A DNA stretch of 45,106 nt from Streptomyces sp. WM4235 (GCF_001279725.1 NZ_LGDE01000431.1:1-45106), one strand, 5' to 3'. Shown: positions 1 to 8,571, numbered from the stretch's first letter. Made by a program: numbers and translations. Notes: generated from the letters alone by a model not told the origin.

Positions 1-45
1 CGCCCGCCCCGCCCGGCCCGCCGGACAGGGCGCGGCGGCCCGGGG

Positions 46-570
46 CTACTGCTTGTTCTTGGTCAGGTCCTCCTGGAAGGCCTTCGCGCAGGTGGGACCG
101 TTGTCCACGGCGATGAAGGAGATGACCAGGAGACTGCCGGCCTTGCCCTGGTGGCTCGCCTTCACCGTCCAGCCGCTCTTGTCCAGCGACTTGATGACGG
201 ACATCGGCTGATCGGAGGTCCGCGTCTCCTTCCAGCCTCCCTTCACGAGGGCGGTGACCGTGCCGTCGAACGACTGCCTCGAATCGGCGGCCTTCTTGCC
301 GTCCGGGCTCCAGGAGACCATGCAGGACCGGAGGGTCGCCGGGACATCGTCACCCGACTTCTCCGTGAAGCCGGCGGCCGTGGCGGCGCCCGCGATCTCC
401 TTCTTCACCGCGGCGGCGTCCAGGGTGCCCGCACCCTGCTCCGCCGGGGCCGCCGTCCCGGACGCGGGCCCCTCGCCGCCCTTGCCCTTGTCGGCGCCGC
501 CCTCGCTCCCACAACCCGCCACCAGCAACACCACACCGGCGGCCACGGCCACCCACTTCACCTTGCGCAC
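46..570 (-). CDS. Small secreted lipoprotein of unknown function
   Basis: The product is 174 residues and begins with a lipoprotein signal: charged MRKVK, a hydrophobic stretch, then LVAGC with the lipidation cysteine at about residue 20. A low-complexity Gly/Ala/Pro linker follows, then a globular domain of about 130 residues with two cysteines (SCMVSW and GPTCAKAF) that could form a disulfide outside the cell. I chose the GTG at 570 because GGGAGAG lies just upstream on the minus strand; an upstream start in the same frame would bury the signal peptide behind 16 extra residues. I do not recognise the family, so only the location, anchored on the outer face of the membrane, is supported. It is divergent from the carboxypeptidase gene to its right. 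Confidence 0.8.
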   Translation of the reverse strand: MRKVKWVAVAAGVVLLVAGCGSEGGADKGKGGEGPASGTAAPAEQGAGTLDAAAVKKEIAGAATAAGFTEKSGDDVPATLRSCMVSWSPDGKKAADSRQSFDGTVTALVKGGWKETRTSDQPMSVIKSLDKSGWTVKASHQGKAGSLLVISFIAVDNGPTCAKAFQEDLTKNKQ

Positions 571-951
571 AACTCTCCCGATTCCGCCCGTACGAAGGCC
601 CCTTGGCCTCGTGATCAAGGAGGGAGTCTGTCAGGGCGCGACGACGGCCGAGGGGAGCGGCGGGGCCGAGGGCGACGTGAGAACGGTCACTCGGAAAACC
701 GTACGGCCACCCTCGCCACAACCTCGTACACCTGTCCGCAGGGGCATCGCCCGTACCTGCTCTGACGTCGGAGTATGACCGAATGGTCACAGGACGGGGG
801 AGGGGGAACGCCCCGGGCCCGTCGCGCATCTAGACGTCCGGCGGGTTCCGTGCGACCCGCCGGTGAACGGTATCGGCGAGAGCCGGCGGGCCACCGTCAT
901 CGCGTGGGCGATGGAGCGGCCGCCGGAGGCGAATGTCAAGGCGGGGCTGGG
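571..951. other. Intergenic region between divergent genes
   Basis: These 381 bases separate the lipoprotein gene and the carboxypeptidase gene. I see no convincing coding frame; the overlapping ORFs are arginine-rich shadows. Visible structure is a short inverted repeat TGACC-gaat-GGTCA at 776-789, which might bind a regulator, and an 8-bp inverted repeat (856-863 with 883-890) with a 19-base gap upstream of the carboxypeptidase start. No good -35/-10 pair was found by eye. Confidence 0.5.
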
Positions 952-3321
952 ATGAAGGCGGTAACGGTGGCGGACGGTTCCTCGGACCCTGCGGAGGCTC
1001 CGAAGGCTTCGGGCACTACGGAGACCGCGGCGCACCCGGGGACCTCGGAACCGGATGCGGGGCGGGCGACCACCGTCGAGCCCGTGCGGGTGGACGGCGG
1101 CGACAAGGCCGAAACGAGTGGGGCCGGGCCCGCGGCAACCGGCCCGACCGAAGACGTTCCCGAGGAGGCCGAGGGTGTCGAGGCGCCCGAGCCTGCGGGA
1201 CGGGCCGAGGCGTCGGACGACGGCCGGGAGGAGCCCGAGGCGACGTCGGAGCCCGAGGCGACGGCAGGGCCTGGGGTGACGGCAGGGCCTGGAGCGTCGG
1301 GGGAGTCCAAGGAGGCGGCGGAGCCCGAGCAGGAGGCCGGCGCCGAGGACGCGGTCGTCCCCGAGGCGTCGGACGGCTCCGAGGCGTCGGACGGCTCCGA
1401 GGCGTCGGACGGCTCCGGGGCGTCGGACGGCTCCGGGGCGTCGGACGGCTCCGGGGCGACGGCCGTTCCCGACCCGGCACCGGACGCCGAGGAGACGCCG
1501 GAGCCCGAGCGGACGGCCGAATCCGGGGAGACGACCCCTGGCCCGGAAGGGCCCACCGGGCCGGAACGGGGGCCGGGGACCGCTCCGGCGGCTCCGCGGA
1601 CCGAGCCGACCCCGCAAGCCCCGCAAGCCCCGCAAGCCACGAAGACCCCGAAGGCCGGCGAAGGCCCCTCCGGGGAGGGGACCACCGGGGGAGCCGCATC
1701 GGGACCGGACGCGGGACCGAAGGCGGGGCCCGAGAAGGGAACGAGAGGCGGATCGGTCGCACCCGCGCCCGTACGCGTGCCGTCGTGGGCGCGGGAGAAC
1801 GCGGGCGACGGCGAGCGGACCAGTGAGTTCGTCGCCCTGAAGGCACTGGAAGCCCCCACCCCGGCACCCACGCGGACCCCGGCCCCCACCCCGCCCCGGA
1901 CCCCGACCCCCACGCGGATGCCGGCCCCGGCCCGCGTGCCCGCTGCCGCCCCGACGGCTCCCGCCCCGATGGCTCCCGCCCCGGAGCGCACCCGGGAGGT
2001 CCCGCAACCTCCGCAGCCGCCGCTGGACATGTTGGCCGAGCTCACCAACACCCCGCCGCCGGCGGAGACCCCCCGCCGGACCGCGCTGCGTCGCGTCAAG
2101 ATCTGGACGCCGATCGTGCTGGTCCTCGCCGGTTGCTTCGCCGGGGCCCAGCTCATGCGCCCCCTGCCCGAACCGAAGCTCGTCGCCGCGGCTTCCGTCC
2201 ACACCGTCGACGGACAGCTCACCCTCCCCTGGCCCACCGAGGGCCAAGGCGCCATCCGCGTGCCCGGTTCCGGTGACATCGCCGTGTTCGGTGAGCAGAG
2301 GCCGGTCCCGACCGCGAGCGTCGCCAAGGTCATGACGGCCTACGTGATCCTCAAGGACCACCCGTTGGCCAAGCCCACCGACAAGGGCCCCGACATCACG
2401 GTCGACGCGGCGGCGGTGGCGGACGGGACCTCCGAGGACGAGTCCCGCATCGAGGGACTCCAGGCGGGGGCCAAGTACAGCCAGCAGGACATGCTCAAGA
2501 TGCTGATGATCCCCTCGGGCAACAACGTCGCCCGGCTGCTGGCACGTTGGGACTCCGGCACGGACTCGCAGGACGCCTTCGTCGCGAAGATGAACGCCGC
2601 CGCCGCGGAACTCGGCATGAAGGACACCGTCTACACCGATCCCAGCGGCCTGGACAAGGCGACCGTCAGCACCGCCGTCGACCAACTGAAGCTGGCCGAG
2701 GCGGTGATGAAGAACGATTCCTTCCGCGCGATCGTCAAACTGCCCAACGCGACCATCCCGGGGCTGCCGAAGCCGATCTACAACAACAACGACACCCTGC
2801 TCACGGCGGCGGACCTCAGCGTCAAGGGCATCAAGACCGGATCGAGTTCGGCGGCCGGCGGCACGCTGCTGTGGGCCTCGTTCAAGTCGGTGGGCGAGGA
2901 GACGCCCCTGATCCTCGGCACGATGATGGACCAGCACGCGGACGGCCCCGACCTGAACGGCGGCGACAGCCTGAAGCTGGTGAAGGAGAACAGCCGGAAG
3001 GTGATCGACGCCGTCCGCAAGGCACTCGCCTCGACTCCGGTCATCCACAAGGGACAGGTGGTCGGTCACGTCGACGACGGACTCGGCGGCCGTACGCCGC
3101 TGGTGGCCACGAAGGACCTGAACGCGATCGGAGTTCCGGGGCAGCGGCTGCGCCTCACGCTCGGCGGCGGTGCCTCCACGCTGCCCCACACCGCGAAGGC
3201 CGGCGCCGAAGTCGGGGTGCTGACGGTCGGTGACGGCGACGGCGCGAAGACCGTAGAGGTGGCGGTGGGCGTCGACCTGGCCGAGCCCTCGTTCGGGAAC
3301 AGGCTGACCCGCCTCGGCTGA
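952..3321 (+). CDS. D-alanyl-D-alanine carboxypeptidase (peptidase S11) with long disordered N-terminus
   Basis: This is a serine DD-carboxypeptidase (penicillin-binding protein type) that trims the terminal D-Ala from peptidoglycan stem peptides. The three active-site motifs are present: SVAK with the nucleophile near residue 456 and lysine 459, SGN near 522, and KTG near 628. A transmembrane segment (about 384-402, IWTPIVLVLAGCFAG) would place the catalytic domain outside the cell and leave roughly 380 residues in the cytoplasm. That cytoplasmic part is Glu/Ala/Pro/Ser/Thr-rich, with no visible fold, and includes five copies of a six-residue ASDGSx unit. Family members are usually 300-450 residues, so 789 is long because of this tail. 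The ATG at 952 follows a G-rich stretch; the frame is open further upstream to 775, so the start is uncertain. Confidence 0.9.
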   Translation: MKAVTVADGSSDPAEAPKASGTTETAAHPGTSEPDAGRATTVEPVRVDGGDKAETSGAGPAATGPTEDVPEEAEGVEAPEPAGRAEASDDGREEPEATSEPEATAGPGVTAGPGASGESKEAAEPEQEAGAEDAVVPEASDGSEASDGSEASDGSGASDGSGASDGSGATAVPDPAPDAEETPEPERTAESGETTPGPEGPTGPERGPGTAPAAPRTEPTPQAPQAPQATKTPKAGEGPSGEGTTGGAASGPDAGPKAGPEKGTRGGSVAPAPVRVPSWARENAGDGERTSEFVALKALEAPTPAPTRTPAPTPPRTPTPTRMPAPARVPAAAPTAPAPMAPAPERTREVPQPPQPPLDMLAELTNTPPPAETPRRTALRRVKIWTPIVLVLAGCFAGAQLMRPLPEPKLVAAASVHTVDGQLTLPWPTEGQGAIRVPGSGDIAVFGEQRPVPTASVAKVMTAYVILKDHPLAKPTDKGPDITVDAAAVADGTSEDESRIEGLQAGAKYSQQDMLKMLMIPSGNNVARLLARWDSGTDSQDAFVAKMNAAAAELGMKDTVYTDPSGLDKATVSTAVDQLKLAEAVMKNDSFRAIVKLPNATIPGLPKPIYNNNDTLLTAADLSVKGIKTGSSSAAGGTLLWASFKSVGEETPLILGTMMDQHADGPDLNGGDSLKLVKENSRKVIDAVRKALASTPVIHKGQVVGHVDDGLGGRTPLVATKDLNAIGVPGQRLRLTLGGGASTLPHTAKAGAEVGVLTVGDGDGAKTVEVAVGVDLAEPSFGNRLTRLG
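1366..1455 (+). repeat. Five tandem copies of an 18-bp unit inside the carboxypeptidase gene
   Basis: The unit is GCGTCGGACGGCTCCGRG repeated five times without a break, differing only at the base marked R (A in early copies, G in late ones). Each copy encodes ASDGS plus E or G, and the array stays in frame in the disordered cytoplasmic segment. Copy number could vary between strains by slippage. Confidence 0.9.
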
Positions 3322-3328
3322 CGGCCCG

Positions 3329-3364
3329 CGGGGTCCCCGCCGGACTGCCCGGGCGGGGACCCCG
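3329..3364. terminator. Hairpin between convergent genes
   Basis: Perfect 13-bp arms CGGGGTCCCCGCC and GGCGGGGACCCCG are separated by 10 bases, starting 8 bases after the carboxypeptidase stop and ending just before the convergent XRE gene's stop. It has no T-tract, as is common in Streptomyces, and could work in both directions. Confidence 0.8.
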
Positions 3365-3381
3365 TGTGCCGGGCCGGCGTG

Positions 3382-3966
3382 TCAGGCCTGCGGCTTCGCG
3401 CGTACGTGCATGCGTTCTCCCTGCCGTCCGAAGAGGCTGAGGACTTCGACGGGCCGTCCGTCCGCGCTGCTGAACCAGTGGGGCACCCGGGTGTCGAACT
3501 CCGCCACCTCGCCGGCGCCGAGGACCAGGTCGTGTTCGCCGAGGACCAGGCGCAACCGGCCGTTCAGCACGTACAGCCACTCGTAACCCTCGTGGGTTCG
3601 CGGGGAGGGGTCGGCACCCCGATCGGTGATGATCATCTTGTATGCCTGGATGGGTCCCGGGGTACGCGACAGCGGCACGTACACCCCACCGTTCGGCAGG
3701 GAGTGGGACGTCAACCGCACCCGGGGATCGCCCACTTCGGGAGCTCCCACCAGGTCGTCCAGGGGTACGTGGTACGTGCCGGCGAGCGGCAGCAGCAGTT
3801 CCAGGCTGGGGCGGCGCTGCCCGGACTCCAGCCGGGACAGGGTGCTCTTGGAGATGCCGGTCGCCTCGGAGACAGCCGCGAGGGTGAGTCCGCGCGCGGC
3901 GCGCACCCGCCTGAGTCGGGGGCCGACCTCGTCGAGGACCGCTCGGTAGGGCTGTGGTCTGTCCAT
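3382..3966 (-). CDS. XRE-family regulator with C-terminal cupin domain
   Basis: This 194-residue DNA-binding protein has an N-terminal helix-turn-helix (about residues 10-65, containing VSEATGISKSTLSRLESGQRRPS) and a C-terminal cupin sensor (about 110-188, containing HEGYEWLYVLNGRLRLVLG). The arrangement is that of the SutR/PuuR-like XRE-cupin group, which usually repress or activate a neighbouring transport or catabolic gene. It is divergent from the MFS transporter at 4153, which is its most likely target. The ATG at 3966 follows a good -10 element by only 8 bases, so the transcript is probably leaderless or nearly so. The ligand is unknown. Confidence 0.88.
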   Translation of the reverse strand: MDRPQPYRAVLDEVGPRLRRVRAARGLTLAAVSEATGISKSTLSRLESGQRRPSLELLLPLAGTYHVPLDDLVGAPEVGDPRVRLTSHSLPNGGVYVPLSRTPGPIQAYKMIITDRGADPSPRTHEGYEWLYVLNGRLRLVLGEHDLVLGAGEVAEFDTRVPHWFSSADGRPVEVLSLFGRQGERMHVRAKPQA

Positions 3967-3974
3967 GGACGCAT

Positions 3975-4013
3975 TCCATACCGTCGTCCCGGAACCGGCA
4001 ACAAAGATTGTCG
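3975..4013. promoter_or_regulatory. Overlapping divergent promoters with inverted-repeat operator candidate
   Basis: On the minus strand TTGTTG (3999-4004) and TATGGA (3975-3980) with an 18-base spacer give a plausible vegetative promoter for the XRE-cupin gene. On the plus strand TTGTCG at 4008-4013 could be the -35 of the MFS gene. The two -35 elements are joined by the inverted repeat ACAA-AGA-TTGT (4001-4011), a natural position for the regulator to control both genes. Inferred by eye. Confidence 0.5.
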
Positions 4014-4152
4014 ACTCACGAGGGCCGGTGCACTCTCCCCGGCAGCGCACCGAGGCCGAGCACCGGCCCGGGCCGCCGGCCACGCCGTCTCCCCGCCCCA
4101 CCCGCCGCCACCCGGCGGCCGGGCCGGAGGAGGCCGTGAGAGAACGGAGTTC

Positions 4153-5733
4153 GTGTTGAAACCGATCGACGAGGGACGCGGGACAGTCGCCGCCGGCGGC
4201 GCCGGGGGGACGACCTCGCCGGGAGGAGCGCTCGCCGCGCTCTCGCTGGCCACGGTGCTCTCCTCGCTCGGCGCCGGCAGCGCCAACGTCGCCCTGCCCA
4301 CGCTGGCGCACGTGTTCACGGCCTCCTTCCAGCAGGTCCAGTGGGTGGTCCTCGCCTACCTCCTGGCCGTCACCGCCCTGATCGTCGGCGCCGGACGGCT
4401 CGGCGACCTCGTGGGCCGCCGGCGGCTGCTGCTCGCCGGGATCGCGGTGTTCACGGCGGGCTCGCTGCTGTGCGCCGGCGCGCCCCACCTCTGGCTGCTG
4501 ATCGCCGCCCGGGCGGTACAAGGTCTCGGGGCGGCCGTCATGATGGCCCTCACCATGGCGTTCGTTGCCGAGACGGTTCCCAGGGCGCGGATCGGCAGGG
4601 CCATGGGAATGCTCGGGACCATGTCCGCGATCGGTACCGCCCTGGGTCCCTCGCTCGGCGGCGTGCTGATCTCCGGGCTCGGATGGCGGGCGCTCTTCCT
4701 CGTCAACGCGCCGCTGGGACTCCTGACCCTGCTCCTCGCCCGCCGTCACCTCCCGGTCGACCGGCAGGCGAGCGAACCCGCCGGCGCGCGGCCCGGCTTC
4801 GACCGTGCGGGCATGGCGCTGCTGGCCCTGACGCTCGCGGCCTACGCCCTCGCCATGACCCTGGGGCGCGGCGGCTTCGGTGCGGCGAACGCGGCCCTGT
4901 TGGCGGCCGCCGTGCTCGGGGTCGTCCTCTTCGCGCGGGTCGAGGGGCGCGTCGCGTCCCCGCTGGTCCGGTTGGCAGCGTTTCGTGACCCGGTCCTGAG
5001 CGCGGGCCTCGCCGCAGGCACGCTCGTCACCACCGTGGTCATGGCGACGCTCGTGGTCGGGCCGTTCCACCTCTCGCGCGGGCTCGGACTCGACGACGCC
5101 CTCGTCGGACTGGTCCTGGCCGTCGGGCCGGTGGTCGCCGCGCTGACCGGTGTACCGGCCGGGCGGCTGGTGGACCGCTTCGGAGCGCGCCGCACGACCT
5201 GCGCGGGACTCCTCGCGATGGCCGCCGGCGCCGCCGCCCTGTCGATGACACGCGTGACGGCGGGAGTCGCGGGCTACGTCGTCCCGCTCGTGGTCGTCAC
5301 CGCCGGATACGCGGTGTTCCAGACGGCCAACAACACCGCCGTCATGGCGGAGATCGCCCCGGAGCGTCGGGGCGTGACCTCCGCGCTGGTGAACCTCTCG
5401 CGCAATCTCGGGCTCGTCACCGGTGCGTCCGTGATGGGAGCGGTGTTCACGTTCGCCGCTGCCTCGGACGACGTCACGACGGCGAGCCCGCAGGCCGTGG
5501 CGACGGGTGTGCGCTTCACCTTCGCGGTGGGGGCCGCGCTGATCCTCTGCGCACTCGCCCTGGTGGTGGGCGGTGGTCTCCTCGCGAGGGCGTACGCGTC
5601 GCGGGCGACCGGCGGTACGGACACCCGCCCCGGCGGTACGGACACCCGCCCCGGCGGTAGGAACCCCACCCCCGGCGCGGCGGGGACGCCGCCGGCCCGC
5701 GCGGCCACCGACCCCGGCGGGAGGGGGCGCTGA
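4153..5733 (+). CDS. MFS drug-type efflux transporter (DHA2-like)
   Basis: A 526-residue integral membrane transporter, likely with 14 helices given its length. The GRLGDLVGRRRLLL loop is MFS motif A and GTALGPSLGG is motif C, the antiporter signature of proton-coupled drug exporters. About 30 residues precede the first helix, and the hydrophilic C-terminal tail contains a duplicated GGTDTRP unit. I chose GTG at 4153, which follows GGAG by a short spacer; the next codon, TTG, is also possible. The divergent XRE-cupin gene probably regulates it. The substrate cannot be read from sequence. Confidence 0.87.
   Translation: MLKPIDEGRGTVAAGGAGGTTSPGGALAALSLATVLSSLGAGSANVALPTLAHVFTASFQQVQWVVLAYLLAVTALIVGAGRLGDLVGRRRLLLAGIAVFTAGSLLCAGAPHLWLLIAARAVQGLGAAVMMALTMAFVAETVPRARIGRAMGMLGTMSAIGTALGPSLGGVLISGLGWRALFLVNAPLGLLTLLLARRHLPVDRQASEPAGARPGFDRAGMALLALTLAAYALAMTLGRGGFGAANAALLAAAVLGVVLFARVEGRVASPLVRLAAFRDPVLSAGLAAGTLVTTVVMATLVVGPFHLSRGLGLDDALVGLVLAVGPVVAALTGVPAGRLVDRFGARRTTCAGLLAMAAGAAALSMTRVTAGVAGYVVPLVVVTAGYAVFQTANNTAVMAEIAPERRGVTSALVNLSRNLGLVTGASVMGAVFTFAAASDDVTTASPQAVATGVRFTFAVGAALILCALALVVGGGLLARAYASRATGGTDTRPGGTDTRPGGRNPTPGAAGTPPARAATDPGGRGR
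5611..5652 (+). repeat. Two tandem copies of a 21-bp unit in the MFS C-terminal tail
   Basis: Two exact 21-base copies beginning GGCGGTACGGACACCC encode GGTDTRP twice in the cytoplasmic tail of the transporter; a third, diverged start of the unit follows (GGCGGTAG). Confidence 0.85.
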
Positions 5734-5774
5734 CCGCATGCCCGCCGGTACCTCTTCGGCCCGACCCGGCACCC

Positions 5775-5800
5775 GCCACCCACGCGTGTGCGTGGATGGC
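5775..5800. terminator. Hairpin between convergent MFS and amidohydrolase genes
   Basis: Eleven-base arms (5775-5785 and 5790-5800) pair with one mismatch around the tetraloop GTGT. The hairpin lies about 40 bases after the MFS stop and 50 bases beyond the convergent amidohydrolase stop, so it could end both transcripts. Confidence 0.55.
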
Positions 5801-5850
5801 GTGCGGGAAGGCCGCAGGCGCCGGGCCCGGGAGCGGGCGCGGCGCCGCAG

Positions 5851-6960
5851 TCAGGCCGTGGCCAACTGCGGGATCAGCCGGAGCGCGTTGTCGTGGTGGA
5901 TCCCCCGGACCTGTTCGGGGGTGAGGGCCAGGTCCGCGTCGAGCGCGGGCAGCGCCAGGTCCAGCACCGTGTCGGGGGGCGCGGCGGGCCAGTCGGTGCC
6001 GAACAGGATGTGGTCGGCGGGTGCGTGGGGGAGGAGGGTCGCGGCCGGCGCCATGGGGCCCGCCGTGTCGTAGTAGAAGCGTCGGAGGTGGTCGCGGACC
6101 GCGGCGGGCTCGATGGGCGGGTCGCAGAACCGTCCGAGAGCCTCCAGGCGCGGCGCGATGTACGGGAGGAAGCCACCGGCGTGCGGCAGGATCACCGAGA
6201 TGTCCGGGAAACGGTCGAGCGTCCGCCTGCTGATCATGTTCACGGCGGCCCGTGTGGTGTCCAACAGGAAGTCGCACATGAAGTTCGGGATACCGGGGAC
6301 CGTCGGCGCGCCGGGAGGACCACCCGGGAGGTGGTGCGGGTGGGTGTCCACCACGGCGGAGGCCTCGTTCAGCTCGGCGAACACCCGGTCGTAGGAAGGG
6401 TCTCCGAGGTAGACGCCGCCGTAGTTCGCCGTCACGTTCACACCCACGGCGCCGAGCTGCCCGAGTCCGCGGCGGATGGCCCAGGACGAGGAGTCGAGGT
6501 CGTCGAGGAAGAGCGGCACGTAGTGCAGGAAGCGGCCCGGATGGGAGGCGCTCACCTCGACCATCGAGCGCAGCGTGATGGTGATCGCCTCACGGAGCTG
6601 CGCCGACGACCGGTAGCGGGCCGGCAGCATCGGCTTGAGCACCGCCGTCGTGATGCCCGCGCCGTCCATGAACCGGACCGCCTCCTCGATGCCGAGCCCC
6701 GCCCAACGCGGCAACTGCCTCGGATCGATCAGCTCGTGGCGCTCGGCCCACTCGCGCCATTCCGGGGCGCAGTAGTGATGGTGCATGTCGATCTTCGGCC
6801 GGGTTCCGTGCCCCGAGTCGAGTACCGGCGAGGAATCGTCCGTGGCGACCCGGGCGAGGTCACCGACGAGGTCACCCGTGACCGTCGAGGGGAGCAGGAG
6901 CCCCTCGACGGACGCGCGCACCAGGCGCAGGCCGGAGGTGGTGTTCGTGGGATTCTGCAT
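5851..6960 (-). CDS. Amidohydrolase-2 family protein, ACMSD-like decarboxylase/hydrolase
   Basis: This 369-residue TIM-barrel metalloenzyme has the HxH-type metal motif near residue 59 (KIDMHHHYCAP), an internal PHAGGFLPYIAPR segment, and FGTDWP near the C-terminus, which supplies the last metal-binding aspartate. This pattern is typical of the aminocarboxymuconate-semialdehyde decarboxylase group, which includes decarboxylases and hydrolases of aromatic or muconate-type acids. The first 55 residues before the metal motif are somewhat longer than usual. It lies 26 bases after the P450 stop on the same strand, so the two are probably one operon acting on the same compound. The substrate is not determined. 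Confidence 0.85.
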   Translation of the reverse strand: MQNPTNTTSGLRLVRASVEGLLLPSTVTGDLVGDLARVATDDSSPVLDSGHGTRPKIDMHHHYCAPEWREWAERHELIDPRQLPRWAGLGIEEAVRFMDGAGITTAVLKPMLPARYRSSAQLREAITITLRSMVEVSASHPGRFLHYVPLFLDDLDSSSWAIRRGLGQLGAVGVNVTANYGGVYLGDPSYDRVFAELNEASAVVDTHPHHLPGGPPGAPTVPGIPNFMCDFLLDTTRAAVNMISRRTLDRFPDISVILPHAGGFLPYIAPRLEALGRFCDPPIEPAAVRDHLRRFYYDTAGPMAPAATLLPHAPADHILFGTDWPAAPPDTVLDLALPALDADLALTPEQVRGIHHDNALRLIPQLATA

Positions 6961-6986
6961 GCCAAATCACCGTCCCTCGGATCGGT

Positions 6987-8312
6987 TCACCTGTGGGCGG
7001 AAACAGAGGTCGTGGCCGATCGGTGCGTCGGCGCGGGCGTCTCGACCGGGCGCGAGGGCTCCAGGACGAGCCGCAGTCGCTCCAGCCCGCGGAACGCCGC
7101 CATCGGCCCCTTGAGCCACGCCCCCGCGGGCTCCTCGTCCGGTGCGATCTCCATCTCCGGGAACTCCCGCAGCAGGCAGGAGAGCGCGATCTCGAGTTCT
7201 AGCCGTGCCAGGGGCGCGCCCAGGCAGTAGTGCGTTCCGTGCCCGAAGCCGAGGTGCGTGCCCTGGAGTCCCTCGCGCGTCACGTCGAGGTCGTCGGGGC
7301 GGTCGAACTTCTCCGGGTCCCGGTTCGCCGACGAGATGGCGATCTGGACGAGGGACCCCTTGGGGATCACCGTGCCCCTGATCTCCGCGTCCTGCGTCGC
7401 GTAGCGGAACGTCGACGTCTCCACCGACCCCTCGAAGCGGACGATCTCCTCGACCGCCCGGGGGATCAGAGTGGGGTCGGTGCGGAGCGTCGCCAGCTGA
7501 TCGGGGTGGAGCAGGAGATCGAGTACGGAGTTCCCGATCTGGTAGGCGGTGGTCTTGTGCCCGGCGAAGAACAGGACCCACAGCGACGACACCAGCTCCG
7601 CGTCGTCCAGGGCCTCCTCCGCCCTGATGATGTCCCCGAGGAAGCAGTCCGAGGGGTTCGCCCGCTGGTGCGCGATCAGCCGCCGCAGTCGATCCTGCAG
7701 CCACTCCTCGGCGGCCTTCAACTCGGCCTTGGCCGCGGGGTTGAACCGGGAGCGCGTGACCACGGCGAACTGTTCCAGGATCTCGGGGCGATCGGCCTCC
7801 GGGATCGTCATGAGCTCGCACAGGACCGAGATCGGCAGGGGGAACGCGAATGACGACATCAGATCGACCGTGTTGTTCTTGCGGCACTCGGTGAGGAGGC
7901 GCTCGGCGATCTCGGTGATCCCGGCCCGCATCTCCTCCACCCGTCTGGGGGTGAAGGCGCTCCGCAGGACACGGCGCAACCGGGTGTGCCGGGGCGGGTC
8001 CGAGAACAGCACGTTGTCGTCCAAGGCGTCGAAGAAGTCCCCGAACACGGCGTGGTAGATGTCCATCGCCCCGCGCATGTTCTTGCTGAAACGCGGGTCG
8101 GACAGGGCGTCCCGGGCGTCGTCGTAGCGGGTGATGAGGTACGTCGCGACGCCGTGCGGAGGGGTCAACCGGGCCACCGGATCCCGCTCGCGCAGGCCGG
8201 CGTAGACGGGGTGGGGACACGAGCGGTACTCCGGTGCGCCCTTGGACACGGCCGCCACGAGGTCGTGCACGGCGGCGGCGCCGTCCGGTGTCGTCGCGTT
8301 CTCCTGCGTCAT
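6987..8312 (-). CDS. Cytochrome P450 monooxygenase with unusual I-helix
   Basis: A soluble bacterial P450 of 441 residues. The heme loop FGHGTHYCLG places the heme-ligating cysteine at residue 363, and EEIVR supplies the ExxR pair of the K helix. The I-helix reads FFAGHKTTA where most family members have AGHETT or AGxDTT; the acidic residue used in proton delivery is replaced by lysine 253, while the threonine after it is kept. I chose ATG at 8312 because GGAGG lies 11 bases upstream; seven more residues are possible from an upstream start. It is the first gene of an operon with the amidohydrolase. No ferredoxin gene is adjacent. The substrate is unknown. Confidence 0.92.
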   Translation of the reverse strand: MTQENATTPDGAAAVHDLVAAVSKGAPEYRSCPHPVYAGLRERDPVARLTPPHGVATYLITRYDDARDALSDPRFSKNMRGAMDIYHAVFGDFFDALDDNVLFSDPPRHTRLRRVLRSAFTPRRVEEMRAGITEIAERLLTECRKNNTVDLMSSFAFPLPISVLCELMTIPEADRPEILEQFAVVTRSRFNPAAKAELKAAEEWLQDRLRRLIAHQRANPSDCFLGDIIRAEEALDDAELVSSLWVLFFAGHKTTAYQIGNSVLDLLLHPDQLATLRTDPTLIPRAVEEIVRFEGSVETSTFRYATQDAEIRGTVIPKGSLVQIAISSANRDPEKFDRPDDLDVTREGLQGTHLGFGHGTHYCLGAPLARLELEIALSCLLREFPEMEIAPDEEPAGAWLKGPMAAFRGLERLRLVLEPSRPVETPAPTHRSATTSVSAHR

Positions 8313-8571
8313 GTTCCGCACCCTCCGTGCCACTCGCCTGTGTGGACTCAGCGGTTCCCCGACGGGAGCGTTCGCAAAACGGGGCTTGGTTCGTTCGAGT
8401 CAGGCGGCCCGGGCCGGACGTGCGGAACGGGTCGGCCCTCGCCGTCCGGCCGCTCGGCCGTTTGGCGGTCAGTCGTCCGGTCGCCGTGCGGTCGGGTCGC
8501 GTGGCGGGTCCGGTGGGCCGGGACATCATGCTGCTCGTCGAGCAACCAGCCCGCCACCGAGGAGTCCGCGC

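Noticed and set aside
571..951. A cyclic-di-AMP type riboswitch upstream of the cell-wall gene
   Set aside because: I looked for one because such elements precede some Streptomyces cell-wall genes, but the conserved core sequences are not seen; only a weak inverted repeat is present.
1366..1455. Possible CRISPR-like repeat array
   Set aside because: The units are directly adjacent with no spacers and encode a regular peptide repeat in frame.
787..3189. Long minus-strand open frame opposite the carboxypeptidase
   Set aside because: Arg/Gly/Leu-rich composition and no motifs; the plus strand carries all active-site motifs of a serine DD-carboxypeptidase.
5788..7230. Long plus-strand frame antisense to the amidohydrolase and P450 genes
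   Set aside because: Shadow frame; the minus strand has metal, heme-Cys and ExxR motifs and normal spacing.
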